Below, in pieces: positions 10,881 to 23,289 of a DNA stretch of 64,000 nucleotides (the first letter of the stretch is position 1; the number at the start of each line of letters is the position of its first letter). The stretch covers positions 1 to 64,000 of the forward strand of contig JBCFYV010000487.1 in the NCBI GenBank assembly GCA_039000515.1, given 5' to 3'. A model generated the notes under the pieces. It was given only the letters and a program-made list of their open reading frames with translations, had not been told where the DNA came from and did no database searches. Source of the DNA: Timema cristinae (Eukaryota > Arthropoda > Insecta > Phasmatodea > Timematidae). The position numbers and the translations under genes are program-made.

Positions 10881-13061
10881 ACAAGTGGAAGTTTAGGTCC
10901 ATATCTTGTCTGATTTGAGCATGAGAAAACATGCAATTAAATATTCTAAATTTGGTTAATGGCTGGAACCTACTTTTTAACATATGCGAAACTAATAACG
11001 TTGAATATAGTCAAAATCCTATTGTATAATATCGCTATAGTCTTGTGTGTATATATATATATATATATATAATTTATCTAATTTATCAAATTTATAATTC
11101 CTGATTTACCTTTTGTACATAAATAAAACATAGCATTTAACTAACTTCTGATGTTTCTTTCCGCTTATTTTCAACTAAGTTTTTAGTTTACTGAATAGAA
11201 AATATCTTTGATTTCTGGTCTGTTGGTTTCCTTTTTGCCTGACACGATAATTGCTGAGTGTGTTTTGAGGAAACAGGAGAAAATATATTAGAGCATGAGA
11301 TATTTGTCTTTTAAGGTCCTATCGGCTTACCGTGAATTTATTCTATTTCTTTATACCTTTAATAATTGTATGCCCGTCTTAGTTCAGGAGGACTAAGGGA
11401 GGGGTTACACATCGTTATAATAATTATGTCAGTATTTGTTATATATGAATTATGTCCCATTTTGCCAAGTTGGATTCATACATCATATTTGATCATAAGA
11501 AACACCATCATACTTTCAGGTTATTCTAATATCACTCTTTGATCAGAATGAGAGATTTACGTATAATATATCTTTTTATGAGCATATAGGTGTCATCATT
11601 TATTAATACATAAATTCTAATTTACTTTTCATAGATAATATTGTAAATATGGAAATGAATTTATTGATAGCGTTTCTCAATAATTGTTTTTATAGCATCC
11701 TAAGAATATAATCTATTTTTAGTACTATGTATTTATGGATCTTTACTACTAATATTAATTTAGTTTGTCTTTCTCAGACAGCCCAATTCTAATGGGACTT
11801 ATTCTGAGCGCAAGTTGGAGATTTAACTAGAACATGTCTAAGATAAATTTAAACTACCTGTATATTCTATGTCGATAGGATATATGTCTTGCTCACACGT
11901 ATTTCGATATCGACCACTATTTTGTAATTTTTGTCTTGGTATAATTTAGAGCTTTGGCCATGTGTTTTTAATTGATTTCATAGTTAGTAGCTTATTTTAC
12001 AACTTGTGTAATAGCGAGTCTGTATCTGACAAGATTCAAAATAGGATATAAGTTAAGAATGTTTGTTATTATGTTATATGGTTAATACTCAGCTGGCTTA
12101 CTGATTAACTATTGTTGTTGCATATTGAATACATAATATTTTTATAATAATAAATTCGTGTATTATCTCTATTCTTTGGGGAACCCTCCCCATGACAGGA
12201 AGTTATATATTACTTTAACTGCCCCTGTGCCTTTCCTTATGGTTTATTTCTAAGTGTTAGTACCTTTATTCAATGTACATTGAAAAGGAGTGTTTTAAAA
12301 CAAACACACAACACATTCAGGTTTGATTAAAATAAAATTAATACTTTTAATGGTGATGAACGTAATGAAATGAGGTGGGCCTACCAGATTATTTAACAAA
12401 CACACTATAAAATAATCTTGTATCACACTCATAACCTTAACATCTATAATTTAGTCGCTCAACTTACTTGCTAGAAGAGGAAAAGATGTCAATTCCTGCT
12501 GGCTCCAGTTTAATTAGACTATTTGACAACAAGAGCTTCACCCCAATTACGAGTAAACTTCCACTCTAAGTAATGTTGGCTAACTCCATTAACATAAATA
12601 TGTATAATGTTGTCTACAGTTACAACGTTTAGTCACGTGCATGTTCATATGGAAACAAAATTATATGCTTATTGCTTTGTGTAGTTAAATAAGCTAGAGT
12701 TGGTTGCAATGGCTAAGATAATGTCAACTAAATTAAAATTTATTTTATGTGCAATTACATGACATAATAATAAACTTTCCGTTGAAAAATCAAGCTACCC
12801 ACAGTATAACTGTCTAAGTCATTACACTTTATCAATATTGGTAATCAGGCCGGGGTTCTCGTCCTGACGAAATTCACTGCCATGAGTCTAACAGCTTACC
12901 ACAATAGGTATCGCGTGTACCAACTGAAGTTGTCACGCAAGTAACAAACTTGAAAAAGTGGTTACCGCAAAAGTTAATAACATGAAGGCCTCCATGCTTT
13001 TTAAGTCCATAATAAGCATAGTTCAAAGACCTAAACCCTTAATTTAGCCAAGAAAGATCAG
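10881..13061. other. AT-rich intergenic DNA, no gene seen
   Basis: No frame with recognisable protein. A TA dinucleotide microsatellite lies at about 11048-11070. The right end abuts the Polinton target duplication, so this is the pre-insertion flank. It could include 5' sequence of the LINE remnant that follows the Polinton, but I cannot confirm that. Confidence 0.4.
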
Positions 13062-13067
13062 ATTATC
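13062..13067. repeat. Left target-site duplication of the Polinton (ATTATC)
   Basis: ATTATC directly precedes the left inverted repeat and is repeated exactly at 35535-35540 after the right one. Polintons make 6-bp duplications. Confidence 0.93.
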
Positions 13068-13220
13068 AGTAGAATGAAAAGTCATGCCTCAGGACGGAAG
13101 CGGAAATGACGCCATAGTTTCCCTCACCCCTTTCCCTTCCCGCACCGTTGGCTCGCGTGTTCCCCCCTTCCCTCGCCGTAGTCTCGCGTGTTCTCCCCTT
13201 CCCGCGGCGTGGATTCGCGG
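13068..13220. repeat. Polinton left terminal inverted repeat (153 bp)
   Basis: It matches the reverse complement of 35382-35534 over 153 bases with two differences that I can see (GAAATGACG versus GAAGTGACG, and CTCGCCG versus CTCACCG). Homology stops abruptly after GGATTCGCGG. It is GC-rich, with repeated GTTCTCCCCTTCCCG-like pyrimidine tracts. Confidence 0.95.
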
Positions 13221-13764
13221 GTGTGGGAGAAGAAGGCGGGTCATTAGAGAAAGGCTGGTATTATTGGTTGAGATAAAGAATCTTGTTATAAGGGGGGTTA
13301 AGATTTCCCACGAACCAAAAAGGGTTAACCTTTAATCCTAGTGTTATGATTCAGGCTTCTCTAAACTCGAGTTGAGAAAAAGGTCCTTCTTTCCGGTGGT
13401 GACAAATGAAGAATGTTTTCCTGGCAGCTTAGCCCCCCTTGTTCTTTCCCTACTCTGTGTGTGACAAGTGAAAAATGTTTTCCTGTGAATTAGTTGGGTC
13501 GGCTCTGCTCCCCTAACCGAGAGAGTGCTTTAACTCGGGAAGTTAACATCTGTTTCGGTAACATCTGCGTCTCAGAGGTCTGTGAGAATTTTACAAGAGG
13601 GGGACTTCTCACGCAGTAAAGAGGGAGGAGTCAAGTGAGTTCAAACCCTTTTTTCGCGCCGCCTCCTGGAGAGGGGGAGTAGTTTATTTCTATATATTGA
13701 GTTACCCCTTTAAGTAGAATCCATTATCTTTTAAATCTTTATATTCTAAACAACATCATCAAGA
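13221..13764. promoter_or_regulatory. Polinton left leader with TATA-like box
   Basis: No protein is encoded. A 25-bp segment (GTGACAAATGAAGAATGTTTTCC, described to 20 bases as GTGACAAATGAAGAATGTTT) at 13399 recurs at 13461 with small changes. A TATATATT box lies at 13691-13698, about 70 bp upstream of the first gene's ATG, a plausible RNA polymerase II promoter. Confidence 0.5.
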
Positions 13765-16136
13765 ATGTCTAGTGAATATTCAGCAGCGCTTTTGTCAGCA
13801 ATCGGTTCGAGTGAGATAGTGTCAAGGAAGCTGACAGATTTAGAGATAGGTCATGGTTATTATATCACTAATATAAAAGGGGTGACGACGAGATACGGAC
13901 GCAGAGTCCTCGCCTTGTTGGAGAACAAATATAACGTGTGGTTACCGGCTCGATTTTCCCTGCTTACCGACGCCCAGCTGAAGGAGCTCTCCAAAGCCGA
14001 CCTACTCCTGGTCTACCAGGGTATTTCCAAAAACAGCAAGACGGCACTGATAAACTTCGAAGGTATGTTTATTACATGCATTTCTAGGATTAATCTAATC
14101 AATCGAAATATGTTTTTTTCAGTTAGGATGTACAGAGTATGAGGTTTTTCAACTCTCCCTCTACGCAAATGTGGGTTCTTTTCCTCTAATTTCTGTGATT
14201 TTACAAATAATAACACATATTTTCTCAAAAAAAACCCTTCCTTCAGGTTATCTTGTGAATGTCAGACCTCCACAGTGGTTCAGATTCCACGTTAAACTGT
14301 GGATCCTTCATTTCATCTCACCATTAATCGAAATATGTATTTTTCCAACTCTACGCAAATGTGGGTTCTTTTCCTCTAATTTCTGTGATTTTTACAAATA
14401 ATAACGCATATTTTCTCAAAAAACCCTTCCTTCAGGTTATCTTGCGAATGTCAGACCTCCACCGTGGTTCGGATTCCACGTTAAACTGTGGATCTTTCTT
14501 TCATCTCGCCAGTAATCGAAAGATGTATTTTTTTTCCAACTCTACGCAAATGTGGGTTCTTTCCCTCTAATTTCTATGATTTTACAAATAATAACGCATA
14601 TTTTCTCGAAAAAAACCCTTCCTTCAGGTTATCTTGTGAATGTCAGACCACCACCGTGGTTCAGATTCCACGTTAAACTGTGGATCTTTCTTTTCATCTC
14701 ACCATTACACATTAGCGTATAAACCGAACGGGTGGTAAGATAATACATAATAGTCTACGCTTCCTCATTGATTCGTTCAAATCTCAGTCATGCTGAATGA
14801 TGGCGCTAAAACATTATCAATGTTAGCTTTAAATAACCCATATGATAATAACAATAATAGTAAATGCAAGTATTCAATTGTTATATGACGAACCAGGACA
14901 AAACTTGAGATCGCCTTTAAGCTTAGATAATGTAAACAGTCAAGCTATACAAGTAGTAGGAATAGAGTTTCACAGGCGTTGCTGTATTTTATTGATGCAA
15001 GTAGAAAACCAAATTTGAAAGATTTCCTTAAAAGTTTTTAACATTAAGTTGTGCTAAAGTGTTATATATAAATCACGTACGGTAGAGAGTTAAGTTCTAA
15101 TGTATAATCCTCTAACAAACTTTACTTCGAACCCCAATCTTACTGTCTACCTCAGGACAATCGAATGTATTTTCGAGTCATACATTTAATATGATTTTAG
15201 TTAATCTAATTAGAGGTATTCAGTTCCTAGCATCACGTCTTACTACCCGTTCGAGTTATACGCTAATATTTTTAGATATAAGAAAAGGGCTATATTTATA
15301 AGAAGTGTACTCGCTTTTGCATGAAGTAGAATCGTAAACCTTTTTTGAGAAAATCGCCCTCAGTACACGCGTCCTAGATTCGAACCTTGATCCTTCTCAC
15401 TCTTACTCTACGTAAATGCAGGCTCACTTCCTCTACACAAACGATCCAGGTTCGAGCCTTGCTTTAACCCCCCCCCAACATTATTTGGAAAAAACTTTTT
15501 TTCTTTACAAGCTTTCAATCTCAGTCATGATGAATGAAGAGAAGGAGGTTTTTTTTTACTCTACGTAAAAGCAGGCTCACTTCCTCTACACAAACGATCC
15601 AGGTTCGAGCCTTGCTTTAACCTCTCAACATTATTTGGAAAAACTTTTTTTCTTTACAAGGTTTGAATCTCGCACTATCAATGTTAGCATTAAAAAAGTA
15701 TTTTCGAGTCATACATTTAATATGATTTTAGTTAATCTAATTAGAGGTATTCAGTTCCTAGCATCACGTCTTACTACCCGTTCGAGTTATACGCTAATAT
15801 TTTTAGATATAAGAAAAGGGTTATATTTTTAAGAAGTGTACTCGCTTTTGCATGAAGTAGAATCGTAAACCTTTTTTTGAGAAAATCGCCCTCAGTACAA
15901 GCGACCTAGATTCGAACCTTGATCCTTCTCACTCTTACTCTACGTAAATGCAGGCTCAGTTCCTCTGCACAGACGATTCAGACCTTTAAATGTGTATACA
16001 TCTCGAATTAAACACACATTAGCTTCAATGTTTGTATATCATGGCTTCATGAACGGCTAACTAGACGTCCCTGTTTGTTTTTATAGCTGTCTCAGAGCCG
16101 CTCGAAGAGATCATAGAGCAAGTTGACCCGAAATGA
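13765..16136 (+). CDS. Small conserved Polinton protein, two exons (13765-14062 and 16087-16136)
   Basis: Exon 1 starts at an ATG and encodes 99 residues including LEIGHGYYITNIKGVTTRYG, RVLALLENKY and LPARFSLLTDAQ. This is the pattern of a short protein common in arthropod Polintons, possibly an OB-fold single-strand-DNA-binding protein; that function is a guess. Exon 1 ends GAAG with a consensus donor GTATGT at 14063. An acceptor TTTTTATAG at 16078-16086 leads to a 50-base exon 2 that stays in frame for 16 codons, acidic and ending DPK, then TGA. The frame across the junction is open. A nearer acceptor (TTTTTTTCAG ending at 14120) would give only a few extra residues. The intron holds SINE-derived repeats. 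The gene precedes polymerase by 55 bp and is probably early. Confidence 0.65.
14140..14705 (+). repeat. Three tandem copies of a ~190-bp SINE-body unit inside the intron
   Basis: Units begin near 14159, 14349 and 14540 with CTCTACGCAAATGTGGGTTC. They share CCCTTCCTTCAGGTTATCTT and CCACGTTAAACTGTGGATC. The same sequence, inverted, occurs in the SINE at 57168-57440. Each unit carries a pyrimidine-rich tract ending in CAG, so each is a potential cryptic splice acceptor. Confidence 0.85.
14706..14775 (+). mobile_element. SINE 3' tail (intronic)
   Basis: ATTACACATTAGCGTATAAA followed by CCGAACGGGTGGTAAGAT is the conserved 3' tail of the SINE family also seen at 45.4, 45.6, 52.1 and 57.2 kb. It follows the triplicated body directly, which marks these 600 bases as one rearranged SINE. 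Confidence 0.65.
15169..15445 (-). repeat. Direct repeat copy 1, SINE-related (intron)
   Basis: About 275 bp, from TTTTCGAGTCATACATTTAA to the ACAAACGATCCAGGTTCGAG region, is repeated at 15697-15970 with few differences. It contains an inverted SINE tail (ACGTCTTACTACCCGTTCGA) and B-box-like motifs (ATTCGAACC and GGTTCGAGCC). It is a partial tRNA-derived SINE that was duplicated. Confidence 0.8.
15697..15970 (-). repeat. Direct repeat copy 2, SINE-related (intron)
   Basis: Second copy of the 15169-15445 segment. A shorter block (TCTACGTAAAAGCAGGCTCA to the TTGAATCTC region) at 15560-15670 between them partly duplicates the end of copy 1 as well, so the intron grew by repeated local duplication. 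Confidence 0.8.
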
Positions 16137-16191
16137 TGAAGATAATACTGAGGGGGGAGTAGGGCCTTTTTAGAGCATAGTGCACCCGAAC

Positions 16192-19100
16192 ATGACAGAA
16201 CCACCGACAAAACGTTTGCGTTTATCACCCCCTATCATTGTATCTCGGCAAACTAATGGGAATAGGGTGTATACTCTCGCAGATCTAGACGCTAATGAAC
16301 AACTTTTAATTAGATACTTGAAACATGACGTTGCTCTTCGTGAAGGGAAGTTGTATAATGCTTACATTGAGCATATACCTGGTCGAATTAAGACCTCGAG
16401 TCTACTGATATCAGACCATGACAATATAGACGTACAGATCCAAAGACTTTTGACCTTATCACGAAACTTAGGTACGGGATTTACTAAGTTTAGGCTTTAC
16501 CTGGAGCCACTAGGACTATCTATTAAACTTATTGAACAAGCATACGCTCGGCGTATAAAGACATACTCAATCAGTAACGAGAAACCCTACAAGGATGTCG
16601 TACAGTTTCTCGTTGCGTGCGGGGATATTTATGTAAAAACTGTAGAAAAAGAATCAAACGCGAACGGCCCGATAAAGGTAAATTGTAGCCTCATTTGCGA
16701 GTTTAAGCATCCTACTGATGATAGAATTGAAAAGGGTTATTTCAATTCTTCCCTATACAATATATTTAACACGCTAAACTTAGAAGAGAAATATGAGAAT
16801 AACGTGGTCTTCCCACTCCTTGCTCAGATTGAGGGCTTTGTTTCTAGAGACTCAGGGTGGATGTACAACGGTACGTTGGAAATGAGAGTAAATTTCTCGA
16901 AAAACTCGGCTTTCTCGATCGGTGCCCACGTTCAAATCCCTGAAACTATAGCCGTACGTAGAGCGCTGATAAATGTTCAAGCTGAAGAAGGACTTTGCTT
17001 CCCAGTATCCGTATTGGTGTGCCTCTTTGAGCCGACAGGGAGAGCTCAGCGTTTATCGTCTTATCCTAATTTTCGTGACGCGTTGAATCTAGATGGGATC
17101 CCGCTTCCGTTCGAAATGAGATATATTGAACGCTTCGAAAGGCTTAACGATATATCTGTTAATGTGTACACTGCAAAACGCGAAGGTAGTGATTCTTATG
17201 TGGACACTGCAGACAACTCTAAAAATATAGTGATCGTTCCCGTGCATGTCAGCGCTAAAGAGTGTGCTAGACATGTTCATTTATTATGATAAAAGTACAT
17301 GGGACGGAAAATTATCATTTCAGCGCAATCAAAAATCTGTCACGATTAATAAACCCTCAACTAGCGCCCTTGTCTGACACAAGACGTAGGTATTTTTGTG
17401 ACCGTTGTTTGAGCTCTTTTCCGACCGAAAATAAACTTGTAAAACATAAAGAAACGTGTAAAAAATTTGGAGCGGTAAGGAGTACATTCCCTCAAGGGGA
17501 AAATAAATTCCTGGCGTTCTCACAGTATAAACAACAGGAGAAAACAGGATTTATCGTGTACGCTGACTTGGAGAGTTTACTCGTGCCTATAGAAACGTGT
17601 GATCCTGACACGAAATTTTCTTATACTGAGAATGTACAGAGTCATGTAGCGTATTCTGTAGGCATGTACACTAAATGCATTTTTGATGATAATCTCTCGG
17701 AGTATCGTCACTTCACGGGAAAAGATTGTACAGACCAATTTGTTGAAGCTCTCGTAGATACGGCAAAGCGCGTACTAGATTATTATAGTACTGTAGTTCC
17801 AATGACGCCGCTAACACCTGCTCAAAGAGATGCTCACAATACGGCCACTCATTGTCATATTTGTGAAAAACCCTACGCGAATGATGATATCCGCGTTATG
17901 GATCATTGTCACTTGACAGGACTTTACCGTGGTAGCAGTCATGCAGGGTGTAATATTAATTACAAGAACCCTAGTCATCTGAGCGTGGTTATTCATAACG
18001 CACGTTGCTACGATAATTTTTTCCTTCTCGAATCACTTGTTGAACGTAGAGAAACTGATCCGTTCACAGGGGAGAGCGTTCTTGTCAATCCAGGGAAAGT
18101 TAAGGTTATTGGCGAGACAATGGGAAGATTCAAAGTAATCATGAAGTATATTCGGCACGGGTTTCGAGGGATCGCAATTAAAATTATAGATAGTTTCAGC
18201 TTTCTGTGTACCTCCCTAGAGAAATGCGTATCTTACCTCGAACCTGAGCAGCTTAAAATCACTCGTAAGTGTCATCCTGATGATGAACGTTTCAAACTAG
18301 TTGCTCGTAAAGGGGTGTTCTCCTATGACTATATAGATTCATTTGAGCGGCTGAACGAGACTCAGTTACCGAGCAAAGATAAATTTTATAACGCGCTCAC
18401 GGATAGTCATATCTCTCAGGAAGACTATGATCACGCCTGTGAGGTTTGGCGGCTATTCGAATGTAAGAATCTTTGGGATTACTCGAACCTCTACCTTCAT
18501 ACCGACGTAACACTACTGGCCGACGTCTTTGAGAACTTTCGTGATCTTTGTATGAAGATGTATAGGCTCGATCCCGGATGGTCTCTTACGGCCCCCAGTC
18601 TAGCGTACCAGGCTCTATTGAGAATAACCCAGGTACGGCTCGAATTAATAGATGACGTAGATATACATCAATTCATTGAGGGAGCTATTCGAGGAGGGAT
18701 ATGTTTCGTAGCTAATCGTCATTCTGTAGCTAATAATCGTTATATGAGTTCATTTGACCGTTCCAAACCAGAGTCTTACCTCGTTTATCTAGACGTGAAT
18801 GGACTCTATTCATTTAGCATGTTGAGCTCATTACCCTATGGAGGGTTCAGATGGCTTGAAGATGATGAAATTGAACGTTTGGACGTGCTAAACGTGGAGG
18901 ACGATGCGGATACGGGCTATATCTTGCAGGTAGATCTTGAATATCCACAAGATGTACATGACGCTCATTCTGACTTGCCGTTCTGTCCTGAGAAAGGGAT
19001 TCCACCCGTAGGGAAACACGAGAAATTGTTAACGACTCTAGCTGATAAGACTAGGTACGTCATTCACTATCGTCATCTAAAGTTATGTTTAGTGAATGGG

Positions 19101-20078
19101 TTTGAAACTGACGAGAGTCCACCGTGTTCTCAGTTTCAAACAATCTCCGTGGATGGCCCCGTATATCAAGTTGAACGCGGAAATGAGTAAAGCGAGCAAT
19201 CAGTTTGAAAACATGTTTTTCAAATTGATGAACAACGCCGCATTCGGCCGTCTTATAACTAACAAGAGGGCCTACCGTACGGTAAAAATAACTACCAGGT
19301 GGGAAGGTAAATTTGGAGGGGTAACCTTATAGCCAGTCCAAACTTTAAAAACCGTATGATTGTATCAGAAAACCTGGTCATCATTGAGATGGAACCGCAG
19401 GAGATTTACTATGATATGCCAATTTAGGCGGGATTCGCCATTTTGGAAATCTCTAAAGTAGTCATGTATGGTCTACATAACCAGGTCATGGTTCCTGCCT
19501 TCCCACCAGGTACGTTAAAACTCCAATACACTGACACAGACTCGCTCCTCTACTATATGACAGTCGAGGACGCCTACCGACGACTTATCCCGTTAGCTAA
19601 TGAGTATCTGGACACTTCCACTTACGGACAAGACAATGTTTACGGCATGCCTGCAGTAAATAAAGGGGTGCTCGGTAAACTAAAAGACGAGACTCGAGGT
19701 CATATCATCACTGAGTTCATAGGTTTACGCCCTAAACTCTATTCATTTGCAGTGCAAGGGGGTGGTGAGATGCTTAAGGCTAAAGGTGTCAAGAGTAGCG
19801 CGTTAAGAACGCTCTCTTTAGAGGACTATCGTAATTGTTTAATTAATGAAACGGTAGTCATGAGAGAAGCTCGTTCAATAAGAGCTGTAGGATTCAAACT
19901 TTACACGCAAAAATTTAATCGGGTTGCACTATGCTCTATCGATGATAAACGATACGTGTTACCTGGATCGGTCAGAACTCTACCTTGGGGTCATTACTCA
20001 ATAGGGGAGCAACCAACTACCTCCTTCCAAGAGACGATGATTGAAGCTGGACCATCATGTGCGTATGTTAGTGAGTGA
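16192..20078 (+). pseudogene. polB: Protein-primed DNA polymerase B of the Polinton, broken by frameshifts
   Basis: The start is the ATG at 16192. Part 1 (to about 17285) is the N-terminal region. Part 2 has a C2H2-like finger (CDRCLSSF near 17398), exonuclease block I (VYADLESL near 17560), an HNH/endonuclease VII-like segment (CHICEKPY to DHCHLTGLYRGSSH, 17855-17945), exonuclease III (HTDVTLLADVFENF near 18500) and polymerase block A (YLDVNGLYS near 18790). Part 3 has block B (KLMNNAAFGRL near 19225). Part 4 has block C (YTDTDSLLYY near 19530) and GLRPKLYSF. Catalytic residues are present. The frame shifts near 17285, 19095 and 19325, and a TAG stop lies at 19425-19427. It copies the linear element from a terminal protein. 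The breaks make it a pseudogene unless they are sequence errors. Confidence 0.93.
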
Positions 20079-20089
20079 TCTACAAGCGA

Positions 20090-21094
20090 ACAGGCATCTA
20101 CTAACCCTCACGTCAATGTTAGTGCTCTTTTTAAAAAAAGACTTGAGAAAAATAAACTAATTTAGCACATATCTGTTTAAAAAGAGTTTTCTGTAGGTAT
20201 AGTCATTAGAAAAAAAAATGTTAGTGCTTTAAAAAATATGCTAATTTAGTATGTTACTAGAAAAAATGTTAGTGCTTTAAAAAGACTTGAGAAAAAAATA
20301 TGCTAATTTAGTATGCATCTGTTTAAATAGAGTTTTCAGTGTACGTATGTTTTGATTAATGCCGCTAGAAAAAGACTTGAGAAAAAAAGCAGGCGTATGT
20401 TTTGATTAATGTCACTAAAAAAACACAAATGTTAGTGCTTTAAAAAGACTTGAGAAAAGTATTCTTGTTCTGTAACTTGACTGAAGAAAAAAATATACTA
20501 ACTTAGCGTGTGTATCTGTTTAAAAAAATGTTTATCATTATATTCATTAAATAGAGTTTTCTGTGTATATATGTTTTGATTAATACAAAAGTGAATAATT
20601 AATGTCACTATACCTTTATCATTAGAAAAAAATGTTAGTGCTTTAAAAAAGACTTGAGAAAAAAATATTCATGTTCCGTAACTTGACTGAAGAAAAAAAT
20701 ATACTAATTTAGTATGTATCTGTTTAAAAAAATGTTTATCATTATATTCATTAAATAGAGTTTTCTGTGTGTGTATTGTTTTTTTACCTGACCTCTCCAG
20801 GATTACAACTCGGACCTCCCAGAGTACATAAGGTAACAGTTAGGATTAGAAGCTAGGTCTCTCTGAGTACAGACTGGTACAATAACCGGCCTCAGTCAGG
20901 GTTACAACCTGTCCTCCCCCGGATTACAACTCGGACCTCTCAGAGACCAATCTGGTACAATAAAAGTCGCTCAGTGTACAGGATGCTACAATAACCAGCT
21001 ACAGTCAGGGTTACAAAAACTTGACTGAAGGAAAAAATATACTAATTTGGGATGTATCTGTTTAAAAAACTATGCTATAAAAACTGATTTTTGC
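20090..21094. repeat. AT-rich degenerate tandem repeats after polymerase
   Basis: Blocks such as AAAATGTTAGTGCTTTAAAA, AGACTTGAGAAAAAAATA, TTTAGTATGTATCTGTTTAA and AGAGTTTTCTGTGTATATAT recur in the same order four or five times with variable spacing up to about 20780. From 20790 to 21020 the motifs of the later 29-bp minisatellite (ACCTCTCAGAG, CTGGTACAATAA) first appear. No protein is encoded. Confidence 0.75.
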
Positions 21095-21980
21095 TGCTAT
21101 GTATGTTTCATTCGGAGCAAGAAAATATCATTTTAGATATGTATTTTTTCCAGCCTATTCAAGGGAAGGAGGGCTATACCCGTCATCTCCTACTCTGAGA
21201 GAGGGAAGGAGAGGGAGAGACAGAGAGATAGAAAGAGGGGAGAAGAGAGAGAGAGAGAGACAGAGAGATAGAAAAGATCATTTTAGATATGTTTTTTTCC
21301 AGCCTAGTCGAGGAGAGGAGGGCTATACCCGCCACCTCCTACTCCGAGAGAGAGAGAGAGTGAGAGAGAGAGAGGGGCAGAGGGGGAGGTGGAGAGAGAT
21401 AGAAAGAGGGAAGGTGAGGAAGAGAGAGACAGAGAAAGAGGAGAGAAAGAGAGAGAGAGACATTTCTCTCCCCTCCTCTATACATATGGTAAAAGTAGTT
21501 TACGTAGCTGTTTAAAATTGAAGGTCTAATTTTCATGGAAATAGCTTTATCTGATGGCTAGAAAAGTTTCTAAAAGGGAAGGAGGGCTATACCCGTCATC
21601 TCCTACTCTGAGAGAGAGGAGGAGAGGGAGAGACAGAGAGATAGAAAGAGGGGAGAAGAGAGAGAGAGAGAGAGAGAGATAGAAAAGATCATTTTAGATA
21701 TGTATTTTTCCAGCCTAGTCGAGGGAAGGAGGGCTATACCCCACCTCCTACTCTGAGAGAGAGAGAGAGAGAGGAGAGAAAGAGAGAGACATTTCTCTCC
21801 CCTCCTCTATACACAAGTTAAAAGTAGTTTACGTAGCTGTTTAAAATTGAAGGTCTAATTTTCATGGAAATAGCTTTATCTGATGGCTAGAAAAGTTTCT
21901 AAATGGGAAGGAGGGCTATACCCGTCATCTCCTACTCTGAGAGAGAGGAGGAGAGGGAGAGACAGAGAGATAGAAAGAGG

Positions 21981-22016
<36 letters not shown>

Positions 22017-22934
22017 AAAGATCATTTTAGATATGTATTTTTCCAGCCTAGTCGAGGGAAGGAGGGCTATACCCGCCACCTCCTACTCTGAGAGAGAGAG
22101 AGAGAGGAGAGAAAGAGAGAGACATTTCTCTCCCCTCCTTTATACACATGTTAAAAGTAGTTTACGTAGCTGTTTAAAATTGAAGGTCTAATTTTCATGG
22201 AAATAGCTTTATCTGATGGCTAGAAAAGTTTCTAAATGGGAAGGAGGGCTATACCCGTCATCTCCTACTCTGAGAGAGAGGAGGAGAGGGAGAGACAGAG
22301 AGAGAGATAGAAAAGATCATTTTAGATATGTATTTTTCCAGCCTAGTCGAGGGAAGGAGGGCTATACCCGCCACCTCCTACTCTGAGAGAGAGAGAGAGA
22401 GGAGAGAAAGAGAGAGACATTTCTCTCCCTCCTTTATACACATGTTAAAAGTAGTTTACGTAGCTGTTTAAAATTGAAGGTCTAATTTTCATGGAAATAG
22501 CTTTATCTGATGGCTAGAAAAGTTTCTAAATGGGAAGGAGGGCTATACCCGTCATCTCCTACTCTGAGAGAGAGGAGGAGAGGGAGAGACAGAGAGATAG
22601 AAAGAGGGGAGAAGAGAGAGAGAGAGAGAGAGAGATAGAAAAGATCATTTTAGATATGTATTTTTCCAGCCTAGTCGAGGGAAGGAGGGCTATACCCGCC
22701 ACCTCCTACTCTGAGAGAGAGAGAGAGAGGAGAGAAAGAGAGAGACATTTCTCTCCCCTCCTTTATACACATGTTAAAAGTAGTTTACGTAGCTGTTTAA
22801 AATTGAAGGTCTAATTTTCATGGAAATAGCTTTATCTGATGGCTAGAAAAGTTTCTAAAAGGGAAGGAGGGCTATACCCGTCATCTCCTACTCTGAGAGA
22901 GAGGAGGAGGGAGAGACAGAGAGATAGAAAGAGG

Positions 22935-22977
<43 letters not shown>

Positions 22978-23090
22978 AAAGATCATTTTAGATATGTATT
23001 TTTCCAGCCTAGTCGAGGGAAGGAGGGCTATACCCGCCACCTCCTACTCTGAGAGAGAGAGAGAGAGAGAGAGAGAGGAGCTGAGGGGGA
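21095..23090. repeat. Array of ~330-bp GA-rich units (about six copies)
   Basis: Complete units begin at GAAAAGTTTCTAAA near 21561, 21890, 22223, 22517 and 22846, giving spacings of 329, 333, 294 and 329. Each unit holds GGAAGGAGGGCTATACCCGT twice (the second as CCCGCC), long GAGAGA tracts, the block ATCATTTTAGATATGTATTT and an AT-rich spacer (AAGTAGTTTACGTAGCTG). A divergent first unit covers 21100-21560. A single relative lies next to the right inverted repeat at 35020-35370. The arginine/glutamate-rich open frames it produces are repeat artefacts, not genes. Confidence 0.93.
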
Positions 23091-23289
23091 GGCCAATTAT
23101 ATTTAACTAGGACTGATACTGGCCGACCAATTGGGACTCCAGCTAACTGATCGACAGCACACTGGTCAACATGTGTGTAAAAAGTGGTCTACAGACAGGT
23201 AAGTGACTTGTCATGCAAAAGCAGTATCGATCACATGGTCGTTAGAACCTGAGTCTCTCAGAGTACAGTACGAGGTAGCTAGTTACAGA
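23091..23289. other. Unique spacer between the two repeat arrays
   Basis: No gene seen. The end carries motifs of the following minisatellite. Confidence 0.4.

Noticed and set aside
17270..17295. Programmed -1 ribosomal frameshift in the polymerase
   Set aside because: The junction (CATTTATTATGATA) lacks a classical X XXY YYZ slippery heptamer, and further unrelated frame changes occur downstream.
21099..22814. Long open frames rich in Arg-Glu or Ser-Leu over the GA-rich array
   Set aside because: They are produced by GAGAGA repeats that stay open in several frames on both strands, and the length changes with repeat number.
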